From JBGPOS01 sp041488155 (GTDB taxonomy: Bacteria > Chloroflexota > Dehalococcoidia > Tepidiformales > Tepidiformaceae): a DNA stretch of 43,588 bases. Within the stretch, counting starts at the first letter, position 1, and every line of letters starts with the position of its first letter. The stretch lies in assembly GCA_041488155.1 (NCBI GenBank), contig JBGPOS010000032.1:1-43588 (forward strand), given 5' to 3'. This document shows, piece after piece, positions 24,538 to 32,771 of the stretch. Below the pieces are notes generated by a model. That model was given only the letters and a program-made list of their open reading frames with translations. It had not been told where the DNA came from and searched no databases. Position numbers and translations under genes: made by a program.

Positions 24538-25767
24538 TCAACTGATAAGCGAGATGTCCGGCCCGCCTTCCGTAGCGACGACGCCGCTCTGCACGAGTGC
24601 CGCTATCTCCCCGGCGGTGAGTCCCAGGAGCTCCGACAGGACATCGTTCGTGTCGCCGCCGAAGTCCGGCGGGGGGCCCTTGATCCCGGTCTCGGAGCCT
24701 GACAGGCGGACCGGCGTGTTGGCTATCGAAATCGTCCCGGCCCGATGGTGGGTTACCTCCCGGACCATACCGCGATGCTGGACCTGGGGGTCGGCGACGA
24801 CCTCGGCGATCCCGTTGAGCGGACCACAGGGAATCCCGGCCGCGCCGAAATCGTCGAGCCAGGCCCGCGACGGCCGACGCCGGAAAGCTTCAGTCAGGAT
24901 GGGTTCGAGCTCGGCGTGCCTTGCGGTGCGCCGCGGACTTGTGTCGAAGCGAGCGTCGTCCATCAGCTCGGGGAGCCCGAGGATCCCGCAGAAAAGCTGC
25001 CACTGGTTCTCTTCGCCGAAGCCGAGGGCCACGACGACGTAGCCATCCGCGGTAGGGAAGGCCTGGAACGGCGTGGTAGAAGGGTGGCGCGTCCCGAGCG
25101 GCTCAGGCGCCTTCCCCGTGACGAAATACCGCATGATCGCGTTCTCGAGGACGCTCACCTGGCAGTCGAGCATGCTGATGTCGATGGCCTGGCCTCGTCC
25201 CGTTCGCTCGCGATCGTGGAGCGCGGTGAGGACACCGATCGCCGTGTAGAGGCCCGCGACGATGTCGCCGTAGGACGTGCCAGGGCGAACCGGCCGGCCG
25301 CCGGGCTCTCCGGTGATGGACATGATCCCGCCCATTCCCTGGACGATGATGTCGAGTGCCGGCCGGTCGCGATACGGGCCGGTCTGACCGAACCCCGACG
25401 TGCTGGCGAAGATCAGCCTTGGGTTCTTGGCCGCGAGCGTTTCGTAGCCGATCCCGAGCCGCGCCATCGTGCCCGGGGTGAAGTTCTCCATGACCACGTC
25501 GACGCGGTCGGCGAGGCGGCGGAACAACTCGCGTCCCTCTTCGCTCTGGAGGTTGATGCCGACCGAACGCTTGCCCCGGTTGACGCTGAAAAAGTAGCCG
25601 CTCCAGCCGTTCTGGTAGGGTCCAGTCGTGCGGGCGATGTCGCCCCAGGGTGGCCGTTCGACCTTGATGACATCCGCGCCCAGGTCGCAGAGCACCATCG
25701 AGGCGAACGGGCCCGAGAGGACCCAGGTCAAGTCCAGGATCGTGATGTCGTCTAGTGGTCGCGCCAT
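24538..25767 (-). CDS. CaiB/BaiF-family CoA-transferase
   Basis: A 409-residue class III CoA-transferase from the ATG at 25765-25767. It has ITILDLTWVLSGPFASMVLCDLGADVIKVERP at the N-terminus, SVNRGKRSVGINL, FGQTGPYRDRPALD, and GRGQAIDISMLDCQVS with the catalytic Asp in the standard place, unlike the double-domain protein at 7996. GGGGDTNDVLSELLGL is the usual end. It should exchange CoA between a CoA thioester and a free carboxylate, or act as a racemase-like relative. No formate/oxalate or carnitine genes accompany it. The long frame upstream to 25914 has no homology and overlaps the divergent gene, so the shorter start is preferred. Confidence 0.92.
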   Translation of the reverse strand: MARPLDDITILDLTWVLSGPFASMVLCDLGADVIKVERPPWGDIARTTGPYQNGWSGYFFSVNRGKRSVGINLQSEEGRELFRRLADRVDVVMENFTPGTMARLGIGYETLAAKNPRLIFASTSGFGQTGPYRDRPALDIIVQGMGGIMSITGEPGGRPVRPGTSYGDIVAGLYTAIGVLTALHDRERTGRGQAIDISMLDCQVSVLENAIMRYFVTGKAPEPLGTRHPSTTPFQAFPTADGYVVVALGFGEENQWQLFCGILGLPELMDDARFDTSPRRTARHAELEPILTEAFRRRPSRAWLDDFGAAGIPCGPLNGIAEVVADPQVQHRGMVREVTHHRAGTISIANTPVRLSGSETGIKGPPPDFGGDTNDVLSELLGLTAGEIAALVQSGVVATEGGPDISLIS

Positions 25768-25889
25768 GGGCTTTCGCCCGCGAATTGTTGCACAGCCTCC
25801 AGCGAGCCGGTAACGCCGGTTGAGGCGCCTGCGCATTCGGGGGTAGCATGGCCGCGAACACAGCCGCCGTGCGGGCGAGGGAGCAGAGC

Positions 25890-27545
25890 ATGACGACCAC
25901 GGGGGCCGTCCCACCGGTCGAGGCGGCGTCTCTCTATGCGAAGCTGGAAGAGCGGGTCCTCGACCGCGACCAGGTCGGCGCCAGCTCCGTGTTCTACGAC
26001 CTCGTGCGCGCGGGGCGGCCTCTTCCGGAGATGATCCGCGAGACCGTCCGCATCCACGCCCCCTACACCCACGTGCCCTACCACCAGCGGATCGACAACG
26101 GTGTCGTGCGGTTCGTCAACAACGACCATTGCCTCCTGAGCGCCCGCGTCAGCCTGCGATTGAAAGCGCTGGTGGGTGAGGCCTTCCAGTTTCTGCCCAT
26201 GGCGCAGACGATCTGGTACGTCCCTACCGGTCTCGACCCGTGGAATCAGCTCCTCGGCAAGATGCCAGGTCACTACTCGCGGAGAGGCTCCTCTCCCGAC
26301 TCCGCCCCCATCGCTCCTCCGCCGCAGGTCCACTGGCAGGACCAGGAGCCGCTCTACCTCGAAGGCACCCTGGAAGAACGCCTCAACGAGTGGCTCACGC
26401 TGGTCCAGCGGGGCGAGGTGGAACGCGCTTACCGGGTGTTCCTCGGCCTGCTCGAAGAAGAGGATCGCGACCGCGTGCTTGCCCAGCTCGTGTTCGCAGG
26501 GCTGATAGACGTACAGGACCGCATGCTGTTCAACCGCTCGTATACCACCGGCCACAAGTCCTACCGCGCGCGGGCCACGGTCGAGCTCGCCGAGGCCGTC
26601 GGCTGGGAGAACGCCCACTCGATCGTCTACGCCGGCGTCCCCGATATCGCCGTGGGGCCGCGCTGGTATTCCAACTACGAGATGGCCGGCGAAGTCGCGT
26701 GGCTGCGGCTGTCGGAGGAGACTGAACGGCAGCGATCGTCCATCTCGCCCTCCCCCGAACGGCCCCCGGAGCGTCGCTTCCTCGCCAACGAGGCTCCCCT
26801 CGCTCCGGCCGAAGCCGACATGCTCTTCTACGCGCTCACGCGTGCGCCCGAGCCCGCCTACATCGAGGCGATCACTGCGCTTCTGCTTGCCGGAAAGAGC
26901 GCGCGCAAGATCGTCGAGGTGTGCCAGGTCGCCGCGGCGCAACTGGTACTCGAGACCGGCGACCCGCGGAACTTCTCGATGTCCCAGCACTGCTACGAAT
27001 ACACCAACACCCTCGGCTGGTTCTACGACCGCTTTGACCACCCCCACCGGCTGAAGCTGCTCTATGTGGCCGGTTCGTTCATCAGCCAGTGCGCCCACTG
27101 GCTGCGAAGTACCCCCGGGAACGCCGAGGCGAACACCGCGCCCCCGCGCGAAGCTTCGGGCCTGTCGCAGCACCACCTCGTGGAGCGGCTCGACGACGCC
27201 ATGGTCCGTCGAAATCCGACCGAGAGCGTCGCCTGGGTGCGCGCCTATCTCGACGCGGGTTACGACCGCGGCCCGCTCGTGCGGACGCTCGCCCTCGGCG
27301 CGGCCAAGCAGGGTAACGACACCCACAACCAGGAACTGGGCCTCTGCTTCCTCGAAGACCACGCGCAGACGACGGCCAGGAAGCGCGACCTCCTGCTCAT
27401 GGCCTGCGCCCACCACACTGCTGGCCACATGAAGTACGGCGATTCGCTCGAGCCCTACCGCCGCTTCGCGGAGGCGTTCGACATCTCGAGTCAACAGCAG
27501 ACTCGGGGCGATGCAGACCCCAGCGAAGCGCTCATCGACGACTGA
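25890..27545 (+). CDS. Large His-rich helical protein of unknown function
   Basis: A 551-residue protein from the ATG at 25890 (GGGAG upstream); an in-frame ATG at 25848 would add 14 residues. I do not recognise a named family with certainty. It is mostly helical, soluble and has no signal peptide. Histidines cluster in motif-like stretches: VRIHAPYTHVPYHQR, RSYTTGHKSYRA, SMSQHCYEYTNTLGWFYDRFDHPHR, QGNDTHNQELGLCFLEDH and ACAHHTAGHMKYGD. Two blocks, ARATVELAEAVGWENAHSIVYAG and the region around IEAITALLLAGKSARKIVEV, look like the repeated halves of a helical scaffold. Such spacing suggests a metal or heme centre, but that is only inference. It is divergent from the CaiB gene and lies before an acyl-CoA ligase. 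Confidence 0.75.
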   Translation: MTTTGAVPPVEAASLYAKLEERVLDRDQVGASSVFYDLVRAGRPLPEMIRETVRIHAPYTHVPYHQRIDNGVVRFVNNDHCLLSARVSLRLKALVGEAFQFLPMAQTIWYVPTGLDPWNQLLGKMPGHYSRRGSSPDSAPIAPPPQVHWQDQEPLYLEGTLEERLNEWLTLVQRGEVERAYRVFLGLLEEEDRDRVLAQLVFAGLIDVQDRMLFNRSYTTGHKSYRARATVELAEAVGWENAHSIVYAGVPDIAVGPRWYSNYEMAGEVAWLRLSEETERQRSSISPSPERPPERRFLANEAPLAPAEADMLFYALTRAPEPAYIEAITALLLAGKSARKIVEVCQVAAAQLVLETGDPRNFSMSQHCYEYTNTLGWFYDRFDHPHRLKLLYVAGSFISQCAHWLRSTPGNAEANTAPPREASGLSQHHLVERLDDAMVRRNPTESVAWVRAYLDAGYDRGPLVRTLALGAAKQGNDTHNQELGLCFLEDHAQTTARKRDLLLMACAHHTAGHMKYGDSLEPYRRFAEAFDISSQQQTRGDADPSEALIDD

Positions 27546-27600
27546 GCCCTTCCGGCTCGGCCAGGTCTCCCTTCCCCTGACCTCTCACAGGTTCGTGCGC

Positions 27601-27606
27601 TAGAAT
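27601..27606 (+). promoter_or_regulatory. -10 element TAGAAT of the acyl-CoA ligase gene
   Basis: TAGAAT with a weak -35 (CTGACC, 27577-27582, 18-bp spacer) precedes the GTG start by about 33 nt. GGAGGGG stands just before the start, so this gene has a normal leader. Confidence 0.45.
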
Positions 27607-27639
27607 TCCCGGACACCTTTTCGACACCCGGAGGGGACT

Positions 27640-29220
27640 GTGGAAGTACCGCTGCTCATCAACGATTTCCTGCGCCGTGCCGCGAAGTTGTACCCCAACA
27701 AGACGGCCATCGTCGATGGGGACCATCGCTTCACCTACGCGCAGTTCCAGGAACGTGTAAACCAGCTCGGACACGCGCTCTTGAGCCTGGGAATCAAACA
27801 GGGCGACCGGGTCTGCATCCTCAGCCCGAACTCGCACTTTTTCCTCGAAAGCTACTACGGGGTAACCCAGATCGGGGCGATCCTGGTCCCCCTGAACTAC
27901 CGGCTTGTGGCCTCGGACCACGAGTACATCATCAACCACGCCGGCGTGAAGGCGGTGCTGGTCGACTACGAGTACACGAAAGTGGTCGATGAGATCCGCT
28001 CGAACCTCAAGGCCGTGGAGCACTGGATTGTCGCCCAGGATGATGGCGACCCACCCGCCGGCTGGACCGATTGGGAACGGCTCATCGCCGCCCAACCCGC
28101 AACAGCCACCCCGCCGGTCGAGCAGGACGAAAACGACACGACATCGATCAACTACACCTCAGGGACAACGGCGCGACCCAAGGGCGTGATGCTGACGCAC
28201 CGCAACTGCTACATCAACGCCTACAACTTCATCGCCCACCTGCGCATCCGCCACGAAGACGTCGAACTCTGGACGTTGCCGATGTTCCACGCCAACGGTT
28301 GGGGCGGGCCGTTCGCGCTGACCGCCATGGGCGCTACCCACGTCGTGCTGCGAGCTGTCGTCGCGAGCGAGATCTACCGCCTCATCGAGGAGGAGGGGGT
28401 CACCTTCGGCTGCATGGCGCCGGCCGTGCTCAGCGTCATCCTCAACTACAACGACAAGGCGAAGCACAGGATCAAGACGCGCCCACGCTTCACGATCGCC
28501 GGAGCGCCTCCGCCAGCGGCCTTTATCGAACGCCTCGAAACGGAGCTCGGGTGGGAGTTCATCCAGATCTACGGGCTGACCGAGACGGCCCCGATCCTGA
28601 CCGTTTCGACGCCCGACTTCCAAAACCAGGACGGCAAGAACTTCCCGCGGCGAGCGCGCGCCGGGGTCGAGGCCATCGGAGTCGACATCCAGGTACTCGA
28701 CGACAACGGGAAGCCAGTGCCCATGGACGGCGTTTCTATCGGAGAGGTGTGCGCCCGTTCGAACGTCGTGCTCAAGGGCTACTGGTTGCAGCCCGAAGAG
28801 ACGGACAAGGCGATCTTCGACGGCTACTTCCACAGCGGCGACCTCGCCATCTGGGACGAATTCGGCAGCATCCACATCGTCGATCGTAAGAAGGATGTGA
28901 TCATTTCGGGCGGTGAGAACATCAGCTCGCCAGAGATCGAGGACGCGCTCTACAAGCACCCGGCGGTGCTCGAATGCGCGGTCATCGGGGTGCCGAGCGA
29001 ACGTTGGGGGGAGACCCCCAAGGCACTCATCGTTCTCCGAGAGGGGACCCAACCGACCGAGCAGGAGATCATCGAGTTCAGCCGCCAGCACCTCGCCCAC
29101 TTCAAGTGCCCGACCTCGATCGACTTCGTCGAAACGCTGCCGCGAACGGCGACCGGGAAGCTGCAGAAGTTCGTGATCCGCGAGCAGTACTGGAAGGGCG
29201 CCGAGCGGCGAGTGAACTAG
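27640..29220 (+). CDS. Acyl-CoA synthetase (AMP-forming fatty-acid/aryl CoA ligase)
   Basis: A 526-residue ANL-superfamily ligase with a GTG start after GGAGGGG. Motifs are complete: the P-loop YTSGTTARPKGVMLTH (about 170-185), IYGLTETAP, GYFHSGDLAIWDEFG, DRKKDVIISGGENI with the hinge Asp/Lys, and the C-terminal lysine in RTATGKLQK. It activates a carboxylic acid with ATP to the acyl-AMP and then the CoA thioester. FHANGWGG is the block common to medium/long-chain fatty-acid ligases of the FadD3/AlkK type. With the CoA-transferases and crotonase in the window it supports acyl-CoA breakdown. The specific acid cannot be told. Confidence 0.94.
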   Translation: MEVPLLINDFLRRAAKLYPNKTAIVDGDHRFTYAQFQERVNQLGHALLSLGIKQGDRVCILSPNSHFFLESYYGVTQIGAILVPLNYRLVASDHEYIINHAGVKAVLVDYEYTKVVDEIRSNLKAVEHWIVAQDDGDPPAGWTDWERLIAAQPATATPPVEQDENDTTSINYTSGTTARPKGVMLTHRNCYINAYNFIAHLRIRHEDVELWTLPMFHANGWGGPFALTAMGATHVVLRAVVASEIYRLIEEEGVTFGCMAPAVLSVILNYNDKAKHRIKTRPRFTIAGAPPPAAFIERLETELGWEFIQIYGLTETAPILTVSTPDFQNQDGKNFPRRARAGVEAIGVDIQVLDDNGKPVPMDGVSIGEVCARSNVVLKGYWLQPEETDKAIFDGYFHSGDLAIWDEFGSIHIVDRKKDVIISGGENISSPEIEDALYKHPAVLECAVIGVPSERWGETPKALIVLREGTQPTEQEIIEFSRQHLAHFKCPTSIDFVETLPRTATGKLQKFVIREQYWKGAERRVN

Positions 29221-29256
29221 GGGACAGCCTGCTAGGAGCAGTCACACCCCGCGCGG

Positions 29257-29289
29257 TTGCCGCCCTCGACCCGATATCATTATGATATC
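29257..29289 (+). promoter_or_regulatory. Toxin-antitoxin promoter with a perfect 17-bp operator
   Basis: TTGCCG (29257-29262) and TATGAT (29281-29286) have an 18-bp spacer. The -10 lies inside GATATCATTATGATATC (29273-29289), a perfect palindrome with a central T. It is far more AT-rich than its surroundings. This is the expected operator for the ribbon-helix-helix antitoxin encoded next, which would repress its own promoter. Confidence 0.75.
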
Positions 29290-29312
29290 CTGCAGAAGGA
29301 CTCCTCACTCCT

Positions 29313-29567
29313 ATGAGCGACCTACTGATTCGCAACCTCCCTCCAGAAGTCGCCGCCTTCCTCAAGGCGGAGGCGGCGCGCCATGGGCGATCGGTCCAGG
29401 CGGAAGTGGTCGAGATGCTGGAGCAGGCCGAAGAACGTCAGAAGAAACACGAACGCTTCTGGCAGACCGCCGATGCCCTCCGCGAAGAACTTCGAGGCCG
29501 GACGTTCTCCGACAGCGCCGACCTCATTCGGGAAGACCGCGACTCTGACCACGGCCGCGGCGGGTGA
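29313..29567 (+). CDS. Ribbon-helix-helix antitoxin (FitA/VapB-like)
   Basis: An 84-residue protein. Residues 1-39 are an Arc/FitA-type ribbon-helix-helix: the strand SDLLIRNLPPEV, then two helices with AFLKAEAARHGRSVQAEVVEML. The HGRS turn is typical of FitA-like antitoxins. The charged C-terminal half (about 40-84) would wrap around the toxin. It should neutralise the PIN-domain RNase encoded next and bind the palindrome at 29273. AAGGA lies about 12 nt before the start. The stop codon overlaps the toxin start (GTGA), so the two are translationally coupled. Confidence 0.88.
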   Translation: MSDLLIRNLPPEVAAFLKAEAARHGRSVQAEVVEMLEQAEERQKKHERFWQTADALREELRGRTFSDSADLIREDRDSDHGRGG

Positions 29568-29989
29568 CCCAATACGTCGTGGACTGCTCCGTAGCAATCA
29601 AGTGGCTCGTGCCCGAGATCCATTGGGAGGCGGCTCAGGTGCTGCGGTCGCCCGACAATCGACTTCTTGCGCCAGACCACTTCCGCGTGGAGGTGGCGAA
29701 CGTCCTGTGGAAGAAAGCGCGGAGCGGCGAACTGACCCCGGCCGAAGCCACGGCTCGCGCCGTCGCGGTGGCCGAGATGGCCGTCGAGACCGTGGCGCTA
29801 GCGTCCCTCATCGAACCGGCCTTCGCCATATCGCTTCGAAACGATCGTTCGGTCTACGACGCGCTCTACGTCGCTCTCGCCCTGCGCGAGGGATGCCAGT
29901 TTGTGACAGCGGATCGCCGGCTGTACAACTCCCTTTCGCCTGCGTATCCCGGAGCCATGACCTGGATAGAAGACCTTTTGTCGGGCTGA
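29564..29989 (+). CDS. vapC: VapC-type PIN-domain toxin RNase
   Basis: A 141-residue PIN-domain ribonuclease with a GTG start. The four acidic metal ligands are present: Asp in VVDCSVAIKWL, Glu in HFRVEVANVLW, Asp in SVYDALYVALA and Asp in FVTADRRLYN. VapC toxins are Mg2+-dependent and cut tRNA or rRNA at specific sites, slowing growth when the antitoxin is lost. The overlap with the antitoxin gene and its operator make a complete type II pair. Codon use is like that of the neighbours, so recent transfer is not evident. The RNA target cannot be read from the sequence. Confidence 0.92.
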   Translation: MTQYVVDCSVAIKWLVPEIHWEAAQVLRSPDNRLLAPDHFRVEVANVLWKKARSGELTPAEATARAVAVAEMAVETVALASLIEPAFAISLRNDRSVYDALYVALALREGCQFVTADRRLYNSLSPAYPGAMTWIEDLLSG

Positions 29990-30085
29990 GACGCGTGCTG
30001 CTCGAGAGGCGCGCGCGTTCGAGCCTGTCACGGTCCCTGCTGCGGCGAGCATCCACCCGGACTACCATGTGGCGCGAGGTTAGAG

Positions 30086-30457
30086 ATGAGTGATTCGGCG
30101 TTGGAAGTTGCTGAGCGGTTGTTCACGGCCCTCGAGGCCGGCGATGTCGAGGCCGTGCGCGCGCTCTACGCACCGGAAGCGCGCGTCTGGCACAACTTCG
30201 ACGGGGTTGAGCAGACGGTCGAGGAGAACCTTCGCACACTCGCCTGGTTCGCACGCAATGTGCCCGGCAGGCGCTACGAAGAGGTGCGCCGACAGGCGAC
30301 TGCGACCGGGTTCGTGCAGCAGCACGTCCTTCGCGGGACGGCACCCGGCGGCAAGCTCGAAATGCCAGCGTGCATCGTCGCCACCGTCGTCGACGGCAAG
30401 ATCACGCGGATCGATGAGTACCTCGACACGGCGCAGTCGGCCGTGCTGCGGCGTTGA
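30086..30457 (+). CDS. SnoaL-like (NTF2-fold) protein
   Basis: A 123-residue protein with the cone-shaped alpha+beta fold of the SnoaL/NTF2 group: ALEVAERLFTALEAGDVEAVRALYAPEARVWHNFDG at the N-terminus and ACIVATVVDGKITRIDEYLDTAQ at the C-terminus. The pocket has His, Asp and Tyr residues, so it may be an isomerase, dehydratase or hydrolase, or only bind a ligand. The ATG at 30086 follows GCGAGG. It is alone between the toxin gene and the MFS gene. Small genes of this type are common and their roles cannot be assigned by sequence. Confidence 0.82.
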   Translation: MSDSALEVAERLFTALEAGDVEAVRALYAPEARVWHNFDGVEQTVEENLRTLAWFARNVPGRRYEEVRRQATATGFVQQHVLRGTAPGGKLEMPACIVATVVDGKITRIDEYLDTAQSAVLRR

Positions 30458-30491
30458 GGGAGCGGGACGCAGCCCAGTCGTAGCTTTCGAT

Positions 30492-30497
30492 TAGACT
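30492..30497 (+). promoter_or_regulatory. -10 element TAGACT, predicted leaderless start of second MFS gene
   Basis: TAGACT, the same hexamer as in front of the first MFS gene, is followed by 7 nt and the ATG at 30505. No Shine-Dalgarno site is seen. Confidence 0.5.
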
Positions 30498-30504
30498 GGC
30501 CGCT

Positions 30505-31797
30505 ATGCAAGGGCTCAGGGCAGCAGCGGGGCGGCAGTTCTCGTCGCTGGGCGAATACAACTTCCGCGTCTTCTTCTTCGGACAGGTCGTTTCCCTAATC
30601 GGGGTGTGGATGCAGGCGGTGGGCCTGGCCTGGCTAACCCTCGAACTGACCAGTTCCGAAGTCGCGGTGGGGCTCGTAACCACCCTCCAGTTCCTGCCAA
30701 TGATGCTTTTCGCGCTCGTTGGCGGCGTTGTGGCCGACAACCTGCCCAAGCGCACCACCCTCATCGTCGTCCAAACGACCGCGATGGTGCAGGCCGGGGC
30801 CCTTGGCGTGCTGGCGGCGAGCGGGCGAGCAGAGCTCTGGCACGTCTACGTGCTCGCCTTCGTCGCCGGGCTCCTCAGCGCGATAGAGCGGCCCACCCGC
30901 CAGAGCTTCTTCGTGGAGATGGCCGGGCGCGACAACCTTGCCAACGCGGTCGGGCTGCATTCGAGCATCCTCAACGGCTCGCGGACGCTTGGGCCCGCGC
31001 TGGCAGGGGTGACCATCGCCTGGCTGGGGGTCTCGGCGACCTTCTTCTTCAACGCCGTGAGCTACCTGGCCGTGCTGATCGGGTACGCGCTGATCCGGCC
31101 CTCGGAACTGCACGGCACCAGTGGCGCCGCCCAGCGCGAGGGCGGCGGCGTCTTCGCTCAGATCGGTGAGGGGCTGCGCTACGCGGCGCGCACCCCAGCG
31201 CCGGCCTTCATCTTCATCCTCATCGGCTTCATCGGGACCTTCGGCTACAACTTCAACGTCGTGATCCCGCTGCTGGCGCGGTTCGTCCTCAACACGGGAC
31301 CCGCCCAGTTCGGGCTGCTCACCTCAGCGCTCGGCCTTGGATCGCTGGTTTCTGCGCTCGCGCTCGCAGGCGCGGGGCCGAGGTCCCACGGGTTCCTGTT
31401 GGTAGCGGCAGCGGTCTTTTCGTTGTTCTTCACGCTTCTCGCTGTTTCGCAGTGGTACTGGCTCACGGGCGTCGCCCTGATGCTGGTCGGGATGGCGGGA
31501 GTCGCATTGATGACCGGGGCGAACACGACGCTCCAGCTCGAAGCTCCCGAACACATGCGCGGCCGGGTGATCAGCATCTATATCCTGCTCATGGCCGGGT
31601 CGACGCCGATCGGGGGGTTTCTCACCGGTCTGATGAGCAACGCCTGGGGCGTGCGCGCCGCGCTCGGGGTCGAAGCAGCTGCCTGCGGGCTCGGCGTGCT
31701 GATCGCCCTGCGCTATCGCTGGACGCGCCGGGAGGCGTTCGCGATTCGACCGCTCGCCGTGGAGGCGGAGGCGCCGGGCCCGGCGGGCGGAAGGTAG
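30505..31797 (+). CDS. MFS transporter, EntS/MFS_3-type exporter (second copy)
   Basis: A 430-residue protein with about 12 membrane helices, of the same MFS_3 group as the gene at 10871. It begins SLGEYNFRVFFFGQVVSLIGVWMQAVGLAWL and has VADNLPKRTTLIV in loop 2-3, ERPTRQSFFVEM with the P-x-R-Q motif of this group, and RGRVISIYILLMAGSTPIGGF in the loop 10-11 region. It probably exports a small molecule by proton antiport. The two exporters are not close copies. No partner gene is adjacent, and a REPIN-like repeat follows. Confidence 0.88.
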   Translation: MQGLRAAAGRQFSSLGEYNFRVFFFGQVVSLIGVWMQAVGLAWLTLELTSSEVAVGLVTTLQFLPMMLFALVGGVVADNLPKRTTLIVVQTTAMVQAGALGVLAASGRAELWHVYVLAFVAGLLSAIERPTRQSFFVEMAGRDNLANAVGLHSSILNGSRTLGPALAGVTIAWLGVSATFFFNAVSYLAVLIGYALIRPSELHGTSGAAQREGGGVFAQIGEGLRYAARTPAPAFIFILIGFIGTFGYNFNVVIPLLARFVLNTGPAQFGLLTSALGLGSLVSALALAGAGPRSHGFLLVAAAVFSLFFTLLAVSQWYWLTGVALMLVGMAGVALMTGANTTLQLEAPEHMRGRVISIYILLMAGSTPIGGFLTGLMSNAWGVRAALGVEAAACGLGVLIALRYRWTRREAFAIRPLAVEAEAPGPAGGR

Positions 31798-31824
31798 GGG
31801 TACATCCAGCGGCCAGAGACGGCT

Positions 31825-31961
31825 CCCCTCTCCCCGCCAGGGAGAGGGGCTGGGGGTGAGGGAACGGGGCTTCGGTCGGGAACGAAAGATCCTGATTCGC
31901 TGCCCCTTCGCTCGTGCGCGCCCTCATCCCCTGCCCCTTCTCCCGTGCGCGGGAGAAGGGG
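31825..31961. repeat. REPIN-like pair of inverted palindromic repeats
   Basis: Two hairpin units face each other in the gap after the MFS gene. Unit 1 is CCCCTCTCCC-5 nt-GGGAGAGGGG (31825-31849) followed by a G-rich tail CTGGGGGTGAGGG. Unit 2 is CCCCTTCTCCC-6 nt-GGGAGAAGGGG (31934-31961) preceded by CCCTCATCCCCTG, the complement of the same tail. The units are therefore inverted copies with about 70 bp between them, as in REP doublets (REPINs/BIMEs). It may end transcription from both sides, since the genes converge here. Confidence 0.65.
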
Positions 31962-32021
31962 GTCGCAGCTCGGGTGGCGGCTGAAGACGGTTCCTTCGCG
32001 CGGACGGTTCACGCCCCGCGG

Positions 32022-32771
32022 CTAGCGGTGGAGGGCGGCAGTCTTCAGTTCGACCGTCACGAACGGCGCCTGCGTCGGGGCTGCGGCGCCCGCTGCGTCC
32101 TCGATCGTCAGTCCCATCGCCGCATAGCCTTCGATCTTCCCACTGGCCGGGAGCCAGACGCCTGCCCCGGATGAGGCGAAGACAACGCTCGGCTCGAAGC
32201 TCTTCAGGTCCCGCGTGAACCAGGCCTGGTACGCCTTGCCCGGCGGGAGGGCCGGCATCCCTTCGAGCCAGGCGAAGCCTTCGGAAGCGCCGGGCGCCCG
32301 CACGAAGCTGACCCTGGTCTCGCCGGCCTGGCCGTGGTCCATCGCCAGCGTGCCGCGGGCGGCCGCCTCGACGAGACGGCCGCTGCGAGCGGCATCGCGG
32401 CGCAGGGTGGCGTCACTGCCGCCGCTGCCCCCGGCGACGAAGCCCCCGATGCCGGCAGCCGCGAAGAGGATCGCAGCGACCGCGGCGGCGGCTATTCTCC
32501 TCGGCCAGCGGAGCACGACGCCGCGAGGCTCCAGCCGGCGAGGCTCGTGGCTGATCCGTTCGAAGAGGCCCTCCTTGAGCGCCGGAGAGGGAGCCACGTC
32601 CTCGGCGGCGAACGGGAGCAGGGCAGCCACGCGCCGCATCTCTTCGAACTCGGCACTGCACGAGGGGCACCCGCCAAGGTGAGCACGGACAGCCGCCGTG
32701 TCCGCGTCGGCGAGCACTCCGAGGGCCAACTCGGGGAGGAACTCCAGCGGATGGTCGTGGGGCTCAGTCAA
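32022..32771 (-). CDS. Anti-sigma factor, RskA/ZAS-type
   Basis: A 249-residue protein. The N-terminal zinc-binding anti-sigma domain (about 1-75) has the H-x3-C-x2-C motif HLGGCPSC. One membrane helix (about 93-113, IAAAAVAAILFAAAGIGGFVAGG) is followed by an RskA-like outer domain (about 120-249) with AWLEGMPALPPGKAYQAWF, the usual block of anti-sigma-K factors. It should hold the sigma factor encoded just upstream at the membrane until a signal, usually regulated proteolysis, releases it. The two genes overlap by 8 nt and form one transcript. The signal is unknown. Confidence 0.92.
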   Translation of the reverse strand: MTEPHDHPLEFLPELALGVLADADTAAVRAHLGGCPSCSAEFEEMRRVAALLPFAAEDVAPSPALKEGLFERISHEPRRLEPRGVVLRWPRRIAAAAVAAILFAAAGIGGFVAGGSGGSDATLRRDAARSGRLVEAAARGTLAMDHGQAGETRVSFVRAPGASEGFAWLEGMPALPPGKAYQAWFTRDLKSFEPSVVFASSGAGVWLPASGKIEGYAAMGLTIEDAAGAAAPTQAPFVTVELKTAALHR

